Assembly (NCBI GenBank): GCA_017621475.1
Contig: JAGATA010000018.1
Location: 1 to 64,000 of the forward strand
Length of the DNA: 64,000 nucleotides
Reading direction: 5' to 3'
Origin: Clostridia bacterium
Lineage (GTDB): Bacteria; Bacillota; Clostridia; Oscillospirales; CAG-272
The number at the start of each line of letters is the position of its first letter. The stretch's first letter is position 1. The notes beneath the pieces are model-generated. The model was not told the DNA's origin. It made no database searches and worked only from the letters and a program-made list of their open reading frames with translations. Both the position numbers and the translations under genes were made by a program. This document shows, piece after piece, positions 50,065-59,094 of this stretch.

Positions 50065-50751
50065 ATGGATAGAGCACGTACAGAAACAGGCGAACTCAAC
50101 AGATTTTTTAATTGGGCATACAGAACACGCGGCAATACGGTAAAAGCACTTGCTGAAGGTAAAATGATGTCCCCTGAAAAGATGTTTCTTTCTTTTACTT
50201 CTCACGATCCCGTTTTTATCAGCAACGGTCCCGAAGGACTCAATGGTTCCGTAAAAGGCATTGGATTTATTCCTAAAGATGAATATCTTGAAGAAGCTCT
50301 TGCTGCTTACGTTGAACATATCAAGAGTTATGACCCCGAAGACAAAACATACAGCGACAGAGGTCTTAAACTTCTTATGAAATGGCTTTACTCTGAAGAG
50401 GCTGAAAAAACAATAGATTTTGAACACATCTACAGCGTTGAAATGGCATTCAAACACAGTTACGCAAACTATAAGGCAAATCCCGAAGCAACACTTCTTT
50501 TCTATCAGCCCCCGATGCTTTCTTTTGAAGTTCGCGGCAAGATGGAAATAATCGGCGAACACCACGAGATCGGAACTGCCGATCCTTTCTCTCTGCCTCT
50601 TATTCAGCAGTTTATAAACGCTCAGCACGATGTATATCATCTGCCAAATATTGAACGTTGGGTATCTCGTCTCGCATATAAATTTACCGTTGAAGAGATC
50701 TTTGATAATTCTGCAAATAAAATCGGCTTCGGCACAAGAATTCCTTTTTAA
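50065..50751 (+). CDS. Unknown cytoplasmic protein of uptake operon
   Basis: A 228-residue protein without signal peptide or membrane span. I do not recognise a family. It begins MDRARTETGELNRFFNWAYR; the middle is helical with LLMKWLYSEEAEKTIDFEH; the last third has LLFYQPPMLSFEVRGKMEI, then GEHHEIG and NAQHDVYHLPNIERW, a cluster of His residues. The strand pattern there faintly recalls FMN-binding split barrels (HugZ-like), but this is not firm. AAAGGAG site. Its place between a lipoprotein and an ABC importer suggests it processes or binds the imported cargo. Confidence 0.6.
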   Translation: MDRARTETGELNRFFNWAYRTRGNTVKALAEGKMMSPEKMFLSFTSHDPVFISNGPEGLNGSVKGIGFIPKDEYLEEALAAYVEHIKSYDPEDKTYSDRGLKLLMKWLYSEEAEKTIDFEHIYSVEMAFKHSYANYKANPEATLLFYQPPMLSFEVRGKMEIIGEHHEIGTADPFSLPLIQQFINAQHDVYHLPNIERWVSRLAYKFTVEEIFDNSANKIGFGTRIPF

Positions 50752-50761
50752 TGAGTGAACT

Positions 50762-52654
50762 ATGAAGAAGATAATTTCTGTTTTACTTTTTATCTCTTTG
50801 CTTATCTTGATGGTTCCTTCCTGTGGAAGACAGGACAAGTATGCAGAGTCTTTACGTGTCGGAACAACAGAACTTCCGAAAAACCTCAACCCTTATTCCT
50901 CTACGGCAAGTTCCTCTACTTTTTTTGTGGGACTTTTCTATAATACGGCTTTGAGCAGCAACTCTGTTCCCGTAGGATATGAAACCGGTAAAACATTTAC
51001 TTTTCCGGACGGAAGCGTTTATACTCCCTCCGACCCAAAAATAAATCCTCTTGCCTTTGAGGATGGACTTCTTGAAGCAGAAGGTGCTTTCCCAAAACAG
51101 GATGGAAGCGTTTACGGTTATGAATACTTCGATCCCACCGAAGAGCAGTGGAAAGCACAGTGCGAAAAAGAATCTGTAATTTTCGGTTTTGACGAAAGCG
51201 GCAACGCTATCAATGAAACAGAAGAAGAATTTATGGAACGTGCGCTTATTACAGTTCCTAACAAAAACTGGATGCGCTTCCGCTTCAAAGTAGTTGATGG
51301 TCATAGCTGGAATGACGGAACACCCTTTACTGCAGAGGATATAAAATTCACATTCGACTATATAGTTAAACATGCGGGCTCTCTCGGCAGCCAAGCATAC
51401 TTCCTTACTGATTACCATTCCAGTGAGGTAGTTGATGGAGATTTTGTATTTATTCTTTCAAGTAACAATTATACGGCTATGAAGTCAATATGTAACTCCA
51501 TAGTTATTATTCCGAAGCATATATGGCAGACAGTACGTAATCCTTCTAAGGAAAAAAATCTTAATCCTGTCGGTACAGGTGCGTACTATATCAAAGAAGG
51601 CGATTATATCGAAGGCAGCACGATCACGGCTTCATTCCGTGAGGATTACGATGAAAAGCTTACAAAAGAAATGTTTGCATATGAGCCTATCAAGAATATT
51701 TCCGTTATTCTTATGAGCAACGAAGACGTTCTTATAAATGCTTTGCGCGAGGGAAGTATAGACCTTATGATGGATACTGTAAATTCTTCTAAAGCTTATG
51801 CTGTGAAAAATAACAGTACTTATGATAACATTCAAATCTCATCTGTATATAACTCCTTTGTTTCCACGCTTCTTTTCAATGTAGGACCTTATGGTGCGTT
51901 TAAAGAAGGAAGTTTCAACGGCTATTCTAAAGAAATAAGACAGGCTATTTCTCTTTGCATAGATCAGCAGGTTCTTATCGACGAGGTGCTTCACGGCATG
52001 GGCGTTAAAGTTGGCGATGGTCTTGTTCAAGACTATTATAACCACGCTTATGTTGATGAAAACGGAAATTACGTTTATCACCGTACTAACGTAGAAGAAG
52101 CAAACGCTCTTCTTGATAAAACATCCTATAAGATGGATGAAAACGGAAGCCGCGGTATTACGCTTACTGTTTTTGCAAGCCCGGATAAAGAAGTTACTGT
52201 TAAGGCCCTTGCAACTCAGCTTAAGCAAATAGGCATTACCCTCGAATATGATCAGGCAACATCTACATATTCAGAGGATATAAAGCAATATAATCACGCG
52301 GATTTCGATATGATAATAAACAGCGTTTCGTTCACTCCCGAACAAATGCTTATGTTCGATGCGAGATATGGTGTTTATCCTTCCGGAAGTCCCAGAGTGT
52401 TTAATTATTCCGGTGTGATCGATAATGATCTTGTCGCTATGATGAAAACTATGGAACAGACTGCTAATACTGAAGAACAGTATAAGCTTTGCCGCGAGAT
52501 ACAGAAGTATATTGCGGATATGGCAATAGAGATACCTCTTTTCTCTGAAAATACAATAACCTTCTATTCTGAAAATCGTTATACAGGCTGGACAGAAGCT
52601 GAAGGCTCTTCGATATGGAATTCCTATTCCATTCGCTATTTGCACACAAAATAA
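50762..52654 (+). CDS. ABC substrate-binding lipoprotein, Opp/Dpp family
   Basis: A 630-residue SBP_bac_5 lipoprotein: lipobox VPSC with Cys21. Seen: LRVGTTELPKNLNPYSS at the mature N-terminus, WNDGTPFTAEDIKFTFDYI, NPVGTGAYYIKEGDYIEGS, and IRQAISLCIDQQVLIDEVL. A roughly 100-residue insertion (about 70-170, GSVYTPSDPKINP onwards) lengthens it relative to DppA (about 510 mature residues). It delivers peptides, nickel, heme or chelates to the permease encoded next. Weak ribosome site, 10 bases after the previous gene. Confidence 0.92.
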   Translation: MKKIISVLLFISLLILMVPSCGRQDKYAESLRVGTTELPKNLNPYSSTASSSTFFVGLFYNTALSSNSVPVGYETGKTFTFPDGSVYTPSDPKINPLAFEDGLLEAEGAFPKQDGSVYGYEYFDPTEEQWKAQCEKESVIFGFDESGNAINETEEEFMERALITVPNKNWMRFRFKVVDGHSWNDGTPFTAEDIKFTFDYIVKHAGSLGSQAYFLTDYHSSEVVDGDFVFILSSNNYTAMKSICNSIVIIPKHIWQTVRNPSKEKNLNPVGTGAYYIKEGDYIEGSTITASFREDYDEKLTKEMFAYEPIKNISVILMSNEDVLINALREGSIDLMMDTVNSSKAYAVKNNSTYDNIQISSVYNSFVSTLLFNVGPYGAFKEGSFNGYSKEIRQAISLCIDQQVLIDEVLHGMGVKVGDGLVQDYYNHAYVDENGNYVYHRTNVEEANALLDKTSYKMDENGSRGITLTVFASPDKEVTVKALATQLKQIGITLEYDQATSTYSEDIKQYNHADFDMIINSVSFTPEQMLMFDARYGVYPSGSPRVFNYSGVIDNDLVAMMKTMEQTANTEEQYKLCREIQKYIADMAIEIPLFSENTITFYSENRYTGWTEAEGSSIWNSYSIRYLHTK

Positions 52655-52674
52655 AAATCTCTTGGAGGCAATAA

Positions 52675-53781
52675 ATGAAGGGTTATTATTTCAAGAAAAT
52701 ACTCAGCTCCATATTCGTGCTGTTTATTATAATATCGCTTAATTTCTTTTTGCCGAGAATGATTTTCCAAGACCCCGCACAACCTTATTACGCAGGCGTA
52801 CCGGAAGACGCGTACGCCTTGCGTGAGCAGATAAGGGAAGAATACGGTTTTAATGATCCGCTTATAGTTCAATATTTTGATTATCTGGGAAGAGTATTTA
52901 CTCTCGATTTTGGTGAATCTCACTACTATAAGGAATCCGTTTGGACTGTAATGTTCAGCCGCATACCGTGGTCAATGGTTCTTACCATTTCATCAACTGT
53001 GATTTCCATAACTCTCGGTATAATTTATGGTGCTATTGCAGGAAAAAGACGCGAACATACGGCAGATAAAGCGCTTTTGTGGCTTTCGGGCGTTACAACG
53101 GCGATACCGTCATTTTGGCTGGCGCTCGTTTCCGTTATGCTTTTCGCATTTACCATAAAGTTATTCCCGTACAGAGGCGCTATGACGGCGGGATACACTC
53201 TTACGTTCAATATGCCGCTGTTCCTTATTGCATTTGCGTTGTGTGTAATACTTGCAATTGCATTGCGTACAATAACGAAAAAATCGTTGTTCGTTTTTGC
53301 CGGTATCCCTGTTTCTCTTCTTGCAGGCATAATTGTTGCCGTTCCTCCTGCGGATATATTCGACGTGGCTTATCACGCGGCTCTTCCTGTTATGATCTCT
53401 GTATTTTCCGGTACTATATCTTATGCGCTTCTTGTGCGAAACAGTATGATAGCTGTTACTAACGAGGATTACATACTTACAGCCCGTGCAAAAGGTTTGC
53501 CTTCTTCTGTGGTTCTTTACAAGCATACTTTCAGAAATGCACTCCTTCCGCTTATAACTAATGTTGGTATGTCTATGGCTGGTCTTCTTGGTGGTAGCGT
53601 TCTTATGGAAAAAATCTTCTCGTGGCCCGGTATGGGTCAGCTTTTGCTTGATGCTTGCAATAACGGTGACTATTTGCTCTCTCAAGCGATATTGCTTCTT
53701 TTTGCTGTGATAACGGTTGTTTGTAACTTTATCACAGACCTTGTATATCACAAATTTGACCCCAGAGTAAAGGAGGTATGA
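52675..53781 (+). CDS. ABC permease, DppB/OppB type
   Basis: A 368-residue type I importer permease. The N-terminal helix FVLFIIISLNFFLPRMIFQDP is followed by TDFGES-like FTLDFGESHYYKESVW, and the EAA loop reads EDYILTARAKGLPSSVVLYKHTFRNALLPLITNV. An extra hydrophobic pair (about 175-225) is inserted before the EAA region. It ends inside the start region of the next gene. Confidence 0.93.
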   Translation: MKGYYFKKILSSIFVLFIIISLNFFLPRMIFQDPAQPYYAGVPEDAYALREQIREEYGFNDPLIVQYFDYLGRVFTLDFGESHYYKESVWTVMFSRIPWSMVLTISSTVISITLGIIYGAIAGKRREHTADKALLWLSGVTTAIPSFWLALVSVMLFAFTIKLFPYRGAMTAGYTLTFNMPLFLIAFALCVILAIALRTITKKSLFVFAGIPVSLLAGIIVAVPPADIFDVAYHAALPVMISVFSGTISYALLVRNSMIAVTNEDYILTARAKGLPSSVVLYKHTFRNALLPLITNVGMSMAGLLGGSVLMEKIFSWPGMGQLLLDACNNGDYLLSQAILLLFAVITVVCNFITDLVYHKFDPRVKEV

Positions 53782-53786
53782 TTTTT

Positions 53787-54797
53787 ATGAAAAAGTTTTT
53801 TGAAAGATACATACTTTCTTCTTTAAAGGGAGTAGGAAAATTCCTTTTGGCGGTCGTGAAAAACCCGAAGGGCAGAAGAGGCGTGATACTGGTTGGTATA
53901 GTCGTTCTTGCTGCAATATTTGCACCTTATCTCACGCCATACGAGCTTGATGACTATAACATAGCAAATGGTCTTGCCAAGCCTTCGCTTGAGCATCTTC
54001 TTGGCACGGATAAGAACGGCATAGATATATTGACACAGCTTCTTTACGGTGCTCGTATATCTCTTATTATTGGTGTTACAACAGGTCTTTGTGTAACGTT
54101 TCTTGGCGCAACGCTGGGCGTTGTTTCCGCATATTTCGGAAAAGTGAGCGCCGCAGTTATTTTGAATATTATAAATGTGCTCCTCGTTATCCCCACAACT
54201 CCTCTTATGATGATAATGAGTAACCTTTCATCCAGTTATATTATGATGATTGCGATATTTACTCTCGTGGGATGGTGCGGTACGGCAAGAATGGTGCGCG
54301 CGCAGGTGCTTTCTATAACGAATATGAACTATATTCGTGCGGCAGAGCTTGCAGGCGGCTCCAAAACTTATATTATGTTTAAACATATTTTGCCTTCTGT
54401 TGCGCATTTGCTTATTATGAACTGCGCGCTTTCTTGCGCCGGTTTTATGATAGCAGAAGCAGGTCTCAGTTTTATTGGTCTCGGCGATCCTTCTGTTATG
54501 AGCTGGGGTAAGATCCTTGTAGCGGCAGAGGCAAGTGCGTTTACTTCAGGTCTTTGGGCGTGGGTTATTGCACCGGGTGTTGCTATATTTATAACAGTAT
54601 TCGGCTTTATGCAGATTGGCTATGCTCTTGAAGAAATTCTCAATCCTAAGATGAAACGCAAAAAAGATAAGAAAAAAGACGGACTTTCTCCCGAAGCTGC
54701 GGCAAAAGCTGTGTTTAAGGAGATCGTGGAGACCGGCGAAGAAGAAGCTGAAAAATTGAAAAAAGAATTTTTAATGTCGGAGGATAAAAATGGCTGA
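53787..54797 (+). CDS. ABC permease, DppC/OppC type
   Basis: A 336-residue permease partner. LGTDKNGIDILTQLLYGARISLIIG and the EAA loop TNMNYIRAAELAGGSKTYIMFKHILP are typical of DppC. A highly charged C-terminal tail (about 290-336, many Lys/Glu) is unusual. The ATG at 53787 is chosen over the one at 53778 because AGGAGG lies 10 bases upstream of it and only 1 from the other. Confidence 0.92.
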   Translation: MKKFFERYILSSLKGVGKFLLAVVKNPKGRRGVILVGIVVLAAIFAPYLTPYELDDYNIANGLAKPSLEHLLGTDKNGIDILTQLLYGARISLIIGVTTGLCVTFLGATLGVVSAYFGKVSAAVILNIINVLLVIPTTPLMMIMSNLSSSYIMMIAIFTLVGWCGTARMVRAQVLSITNMNYIRAAELAGGSKTYIMFKHILPSVAHLLIMNCALSCAGFMIAEAGLSFIGLGDPSVMSWGKILVAAEASAFTSGLWAWVIAPGVAIFITVFGFMQIGYALEEILNPKMKRKKDKKKDGLSPEAAAKAVFKEIVETGEEEAEKLKKEFLMSEDKNG

Positions 54798-55788
54798 TGT
54801 TCTTAATATCAAAAATTTAAAAGTTATCTTCCGTACAGGTGAAACTTTTGTCCGTGCGGTTGAAGGTGTCGATATTCGCATTGGCGAAGGCGAACGCGTT
54901 GCCATCGTGGGTGAGAGTGGATGTGGAAAAAGCGTAACGAGTCTTGCTTGTATGCGCCTTCTCACAACGCCTCCCGCATATATTGCGGCAGATGAATTTA
55001 CTTTTACATCTTCTGATGGTACGGTACACAATTTGCTTGAAAAAAGCGAAAGCGAAATGCTTGCTCTGCGCGCAGAAGAAATGGCGATGATCTTCCAGGA
55101 TCCCTCCACTTTCCTTAACCCCGTTATGACAATAGGAGAGCAACTGGACGAGGTATTTGTTTATCACTTGCATATGAAGCCCAAAGAAGCCCGTAGGCAC
55201 AGCATTGAAATGATGAAGAAAGTTGGTATTCCCGACCCTGAAATGCGCGCGGAACAATATCCGCACGAACTTTCCGGCGGATTAAAGCAGAGAATACTTA
55301 TTGCTATGGCAACATCACTTTCTCCAAGACTTCTAATCGCAGATGAGCCGACAACAGCGCTCGATGTAACTATTCAAGCGCAGATACTTGCTCTTATTTC
55401 TGAAAGATGCGAAAAGGAGAAAATGTCGCTCCTTATGATTACACACGACCTTGGCGTTGTGCGTGAAATGGCAGATAGGGTTTATGTTATGTATTGCGGC
55501 AAGATAGTTGAGGAAGGAACCGTGGATGAGATTCTCGATCATCCGCTTCATCCTTATACAAAAGCCCTAATTGATACCGTACCGGGTGTCGAGGAAAAAG
55601 TGGAGCGCTTTGTGCAGATACCCCACAATGTACCGCACCCCTCCAATAAACCCCAGGGATGTTATTTTTCAAACCGTTGCGCATATTGTACCGAACTTTG
55701 CAAAAAGAAACAGCCTCCGCTTGTTTCTAAGGAATCGGGCAGATATGTTCGCTGTTATTACGGAACGGAGGAACTATGGGAGAAATAA
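54790..55788 (+). CDS. ABC ATPase, DppD/OppD type
   Basis: A 332-residue ATPase. Walker A GESGCGKSVT, signature ELSGGLKQRILIAMA (LSGGL for LSGGM), Walker B LLIADEPTTALD, and a C-terminal oligopeptide-transporter extension with a Cys set (CYFSNRCAYCTELC), the Fe-S-like motif of this subfamily. It overlaps its neighbours by 8 and 13 bases. Confidence 0.95.
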   Translation: MADVLNIKNLKVIFRTGETFVRAVEGVDIRIGEGERVAIVGESGCGKSVTSLACMRLLTTPPAYIAADEFTFTSSDGTVHNLLEKSESEMLALRAEEMAMIFQDPSTFLNPVMTIGEQLDEVFVYHLHMKPKEARRHSIEMMKKVGIPDPEMRAEQYPHELSGGLKQRILIAMATSLSPRLLIADEPTTALDVTIQAQILALISERCEKEKMSLLMITHDLGVVREMADRVYVMYCGKIVEEGTVDEILDHPLHPYTKALIDTVPGVEEKVERFVQIPHNVPHPSNKPQGCYFSNRCAYCTELCKKKQPPLVSKESGRYVRCYYGTEELWEK

Positions 55789-56774
55789 TTCTTAAAACAA
55801 ATAATTTGACGGTCGATTTCAAAGTTAAGAAAAACATATTTGGAAAGCCGGATCGTCTTTCTGCCGTTCAGAACGCGAATATAGAAATCCGCAAGGGTGA
55901 GATATACGGTCTTGTGGGAGAAAGCGGTTGTGGAAAAACAACTCTTGCTAACGCCATTCTCAGTTTTGTTCCGATCACTTCGGGCTCTTTTGAATTTTTT
56001 GGTCATACCATCGATTCAAAAACAAAACCGTCCGAATGGAAAGAAGTTCGCAAACATATGCAGACCGTTTTCCAAGATCCGTATTCCTCTCTTAATACGC
56101 GCTTTACCGTTTGGCAGCTTATTTCTGAGCCTCTCTACATTGCGGGTGAACGTGATGAGAGAGTCCTTCGCGAACGCGCAGCGGCTTTTGTTGAAAAAGT
56201 AGGTCTTTCTCTTCAGGACCTTGACAGATACGTATTTGAGTTTTCCGGCGGTCAGCGCCAACGTATTGCCATAGCACGTGCGCTTATTACAGGTTCGGAG
56301 TTTATTATTTGCGATGAACCTACATCAGCGCTTGACGTTTCCGTTCACTCTCAAATATGTAATCTTCTTCTCGATCTTCGCGAGGAGATGGGACTTACAT
56401 ATCTCTTTATTTCACACAATCTTTCGCTTATTAAGCACATAACGGAGCATATGTCCGTTATGTATTTGGGTGAGATTATGGAAAGCGGTGCAACGGAAGA
56501 TATCTTCCAAAATCCTGCTTGTCCTTATACAGAAGCGCTTATGTCTGCTATACTTGACATAAGACCAAAGTCCGGCAAAGAGAGAATCATTCTTTCGGGA
56601 GAGGCGAGAAGCCCCATAAATCCACCGGATATATGCAGATTTGCAGGACGTTGCCCTAAGGCTTGCCAAATTTGCAAAGAACAGCCGTTACCTTCCCCTA
56701 CCTTCGTAGGAAATGATCATATGGCAAGATGCCATAGAATAGGAAATGAGGATAAGAAATATGGAAAACAATGA
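55776..56774 (+). CDS. ABC ATPase, DppF/OppF type
   Basis: A 332-residue ATPase partner. Walker A GESGCGKTT, signature EFSGGQRQRIAIARAL, Walker B FIICDEPTSALDVS, C-terminal Cys motif CRFAGRCPKACQIC. It completes a five-gene Opp/Dpp importer. The next gene starts 14 bases before its stop. Confidence 0.95.
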   Translation: MGEIILKTNNLTVDFKVKKNIFGKPDRLSAVQNANIEIRKGEIYGLVGESGCGKTTLANAILSFVPITSGSFEFFGHTIDSKTKPSEWKEVRKHMQTVFQDPYSSLNTRFTVWQLISEPLYIAGERDERVLRERAAAFVEKVGLSLQDLDRYVFEFSGGQRQRIAIARALITGSEFIICDEPTSALDVSVHSQICNLLLDLREEMGLTYLFISHNLSLIKHITEHMSVMYLGEIMESGATEDIFQNPACPYTEALMSAILDIRPKSGKERIILSGEARSPINPPDICRFAGRCPKACQICKEQPLPSPTFVGNDHMARCHRIGNEDKKYGKQ

Positions 56775-57441
56775 AAAGAATTTTTGCCCTTGCAATCCCA
56801 AATGTCCCAACTTCGGGAATTGCCGTGATTGCATCGCTGCTCACGCAAAATTTTATACAGTTCCAAAGTGTATAAAAATGATGCAGGAAGAAATGAAGGA
56901 AAACCATATCCATCCATCTAATCCTCATATACAGAAAACGCTTTCCCAGAGAATTGATGAATTTTATGCGGAAAATCCAGGGGCTCACCTTCGCAGTGTA
57001 GCGGAAAGCTTAAAGATCACTGAATGGCAGTTGCTCGATGCAATGAAGGATGCGATTTCTGTTCCTAAAGAAGACTTTGATTCGATTTATTCCGAACTTA
57101 CAAAGCTTGATGCCGTTATGTTTCACGCTGATACAGGAAGTGTTGTTCTTCAACTTACAACACATATTCCTGATGCTATGGATATGAATGGTATAAAAAT
57201 CGTAAAAACCCAAAGCGGAGAAATGTCGCTTACATCTCTTTTAATGAAAAAAGATTTTTATGATATCTTTCTCGTTCGTGAAACTCTTTACGGAGGAAAA
57301 GAGAGTCTCAGCTTTGCTATTGTAGGCGAAGACGAAAAAATAGCTCTTTCGATTTATATGCGTCGATCCGATGCTAATACGATAGAAATAAAATCAAAAG
57401 AACTTTTTGAAAAACTTTGGACAAAATATTTTAAACTTTAA
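56761..57441 (+). CDS. ChuX/HutX-like protein with Cys-rich N-terminus
   Basis: A 226-residue protein of two parts. Residues 1-40 hold Cys9, 11, 15, 21, 24, 37 and His28 (CPCNPKCPNFGNCRDC), like small Clostridial Cys-rich proteins and probably a metal or Fe-S site. Residues about 65-226 follow the ChuX/HutX heme-utilisation pattern: helix LRSVAESLKITEWQLLDAM, strands VMFHADTGSVVLQL, NGIKIVKTQSGEMSLT, then DIFLVRETLYGGKESLSFAI and ALSIYMRRSD. HutX-type proteins bind heme after import. The start at 56761 follows GAGG by 9 bases. The similarity is by eye and should be tested; if right, it makes heme or another tetrapyrrole the likely cargo of this operon. Confidence 0.65.
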   Translation: MENNEKNFCPCNPKCPNFGNCRDCIAAHAKFYTVPKCIKMMQEEMKENHIHPSNPHIQKTLSQRIDEFYAENPGAHLRSVAESLKITEWQLLDAMKDAISVPKEDFDSIYSELTKLDAVMFHADTGSVVLQLTTHIPDAMDMNGIKIVKTQSGEMSLTSLLMKKDFYDIFLVRETLYGGKESLSFAIVGEDEKIALSIYMRRSDANTIEIKSKELFEKLWTKYFKL

Positions 57442-57464
57442 AGAAAAATTGGAGATATTACATT

Positions 57465-58304
57465 ATGAAAAAGTTACTTGCTCTTTTTGTGATGATTGCA
57501 ATGTTGGTTTCTATGGTTGCTTGCAGTGGCAACAATGAGACAACTACAGAAGCAACAACTACAACGGAAGCTACAACGGCTGTTATTGCTCCCGGCGTAA
57601 ATGAAGGTACATTCAAGTCCGGCGTATATACCGGAACATCCTCTTACGCTACCGAAGGAATGAATATGACTTGGAACTTTGTTCTTACTCTCAAGAATGA
57701 TGGTACATTTACAATTTCCGATGGTACAACGGAAAAGGGTGCAGGTACATATGCACTTACAAATGATTGCTACACTCTCACATATTCTGACGAAAGAACA
57801 TCTACATTCGTTGTTCAGAAGGATGGCACTCTCAGAATGACAAAGGATCTTCCTTACGGTATTGCAACGATTCAGCTTGCTCTTGTTGGAGAAATCGTTT
57901 TTACTTACCGGAGTGATGTTCCCACAGATAGTGGCAATGGTGATAACACAGGCAACGATAACACAGGCGATACAAGTGTTTATACAATCGCAGCAGGTAC
58001 ATATTCCGCAGAATATGAAAAAGTAAGCGCAATGGCGGGCACTGTTCTTTACAAATATACAGCAACAGTAGGTGCAGACGGCACATTCGCTTATTCAGTT
58101 AAATTTGCAATGGGAGAAAATGAAATGGACGGTTCTTCCGCAAACGGAACATACGTTGTTGACGGAAGTAGATTCATTTTTACAGACAGCGAAGGCAATG
58201 TTGTAGAAGGCACTTTGACAGCTGAAAACACACTTAAAATTTCCCTTAAAGCAAGCCCCATGGCAAGCACGCCCTATGAAGTAACATTCGTTGTTGCTAA
58301 ATAA
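57465..58304 (+). CDS. Two-module lipoprotein related to the one at 49232
   Basis: A 279-residue lipoprotein: lipobox MVAC, Cys20, followed by a Thr/Glu-rich wall linker (about 24-42). Two beta-rich modules (about 50-150 and 172-279) are separated by a Gly/Asn/Asp/Thr linker (about 153-170). Both show Y-x4-DGTF and GTY patterns; the second (NGTYVVDGSRFIFT) matches the C-terminal half of the operon's first lipoprotein. Low Cys, moderate Met. Likely a surface-exposed binding protein closing the operon. GGAGA site; strong terminator after it. Confidence 0.75.
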   Translation: MKKLLALFVMIAMLVSMVACSGNNETTTEATTTTEATTAVIAPGVNEGTFKSGVYTGTSSYATEGMNMTWNFVLTLKNDGTFTISDGTTEKGAGTYALTNDCYTLTYSDERTSTFVVQKDGTLRMTKDLPYGIATIQLALVGEIVFTYRSDVPTDSGNGDNTGNDNTGDTSVYTIAAGTYSAEYEKVSAMAGTVLYKYTATVGADGTFAYSVKFAMGENEMDGSSANGTYVVDGSRFIFTDSEGNVVEGTLTAENTLKISLKASPMASTPYEVTFVVAK

Positions 58305-58309
58305 GATCT

Positions 58310-58346
58310 GAGAGACCGATTTTTTTAATGTCGGTCTCTTTTTTTG
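58310..58346 (+). terminator. Intrinsic terminator of uptake operon
   Basis: GAGACCGA and TCGGTCTC flank a T-rich loop, followed by TTTTTTT. Confidence 0.88.
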
Positions 58347-58410
58347 CTTATATATACCAATTAAATGAACAAATTCTTGAATTAATGTGAAAATAAATTT
58401 ATCCTAACTC

Positions 58411-58439
58411 TTGAAAAACCATCTTTTTAGCTGTATAAT
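58411..58439 (+). promoter_or_regulatory. Promoter of sigma/anti-sigma operon
   Basis: TTGAAA, 17-base spacer, TATAAT: 101 bases before the sigma gene, leaving a long leader. Confidence 0.8.
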
Positions 58440-58473
58440 AGCACTAGTTTAAATGCTGATATTATGGTAAATG

Positions 58474-58500
58474 AAAAGTCGAGAGGAATCTCGGCTTTTT
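58474..58500 (+). terminator. Leader terminator (attenuator) before sigma gene
   Basis: AAAAGTCGAGA-ggaa-TCTCGGCTTTTT: an 11-base stem with one G-U pair, GGAA loop and U-run, lying between the promoter and the ATG at 58540. It would stop most transcripts unless overridden. Confidence 0.7.
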
Positions 58501-58539
58501 CAAGTTGCACGATGTTTTTAAGACTATAGGAGAAATTTT

Positions 58540-59094
58540 ATGTTAAGCTTTTTGTTATCGATTGCTGATGCAAGCAATCACGGGAAGATTACATATTTGT
58601 ACAATAATTATCACGATGATATGATGAGGCTTGCTAAAGATCGATTAAAAAATCACGGATGTGACAATTATGAGATTGATGCAGAAGACGTTGTTCAAGG
58701 TTCCTTTTTGAATATTTTGAAGTATATAGACTCGGTAAATTTCGACTTGCCCAAAAAAGAGCTGCGATCGTACGTATTGACTATTGTGCTGAATGAAAGC
58801 GGAAAACTGGCAAAAGAATACGAAAAATTTGATTTTACCGAAGGTCCTGAAACAAACTGTTCGGATGAAGATTTTTTCGAAAAGTTAGAGATCAAGGAAA
58901 AATATCTACTGGTTATGTCTCTGATAAAGCGTATGGATGAAAAATACGGCATAACGCTGCTGTATTATTACCACGAAGATATGAGCGTGAAAAATATTTC
59001 TAAGATTATGGGGATATCTTCAAAAACAGTTTATAAAAGACTCGAAAGAGGAAAATTGATGTTGCTTGAAATGTTGGAAGGGAGAGTGGAATAA
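58540..59094 (+). CDS. ECF-like sigma factor
   Basis: A 184-residue sigma-70 family protein. Region 2 lies at about 18-85 (YNNYHDDMMRLAKDRL; DAEDVVQGSFLNILKYID) and region 4 at the C-terminus (KNISKIMGISSKTVYKRLERGK). The linker is acidic. AGGAG site. It overlaps the next gene by one base (TAATG), the usual sigma/anti-sigma coupling. Confidence 0.9.
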   Translation: MLSFLLSIADASNHGKITYLYNNYHDDMMRLAKDRLKNHGCDNYEIDAEDVVQGSFLNILKYIDSVNFDLPKKELRSYVLTIVLNESGKLAKEYEKFDFTEGPETNCSDEDFFEKLEIKEKYLLVMSLIKRMDEKYGITLLYYYHEDMSVKNISKIMGISSKTVYKRLERGKLMLLEMLEGRVE

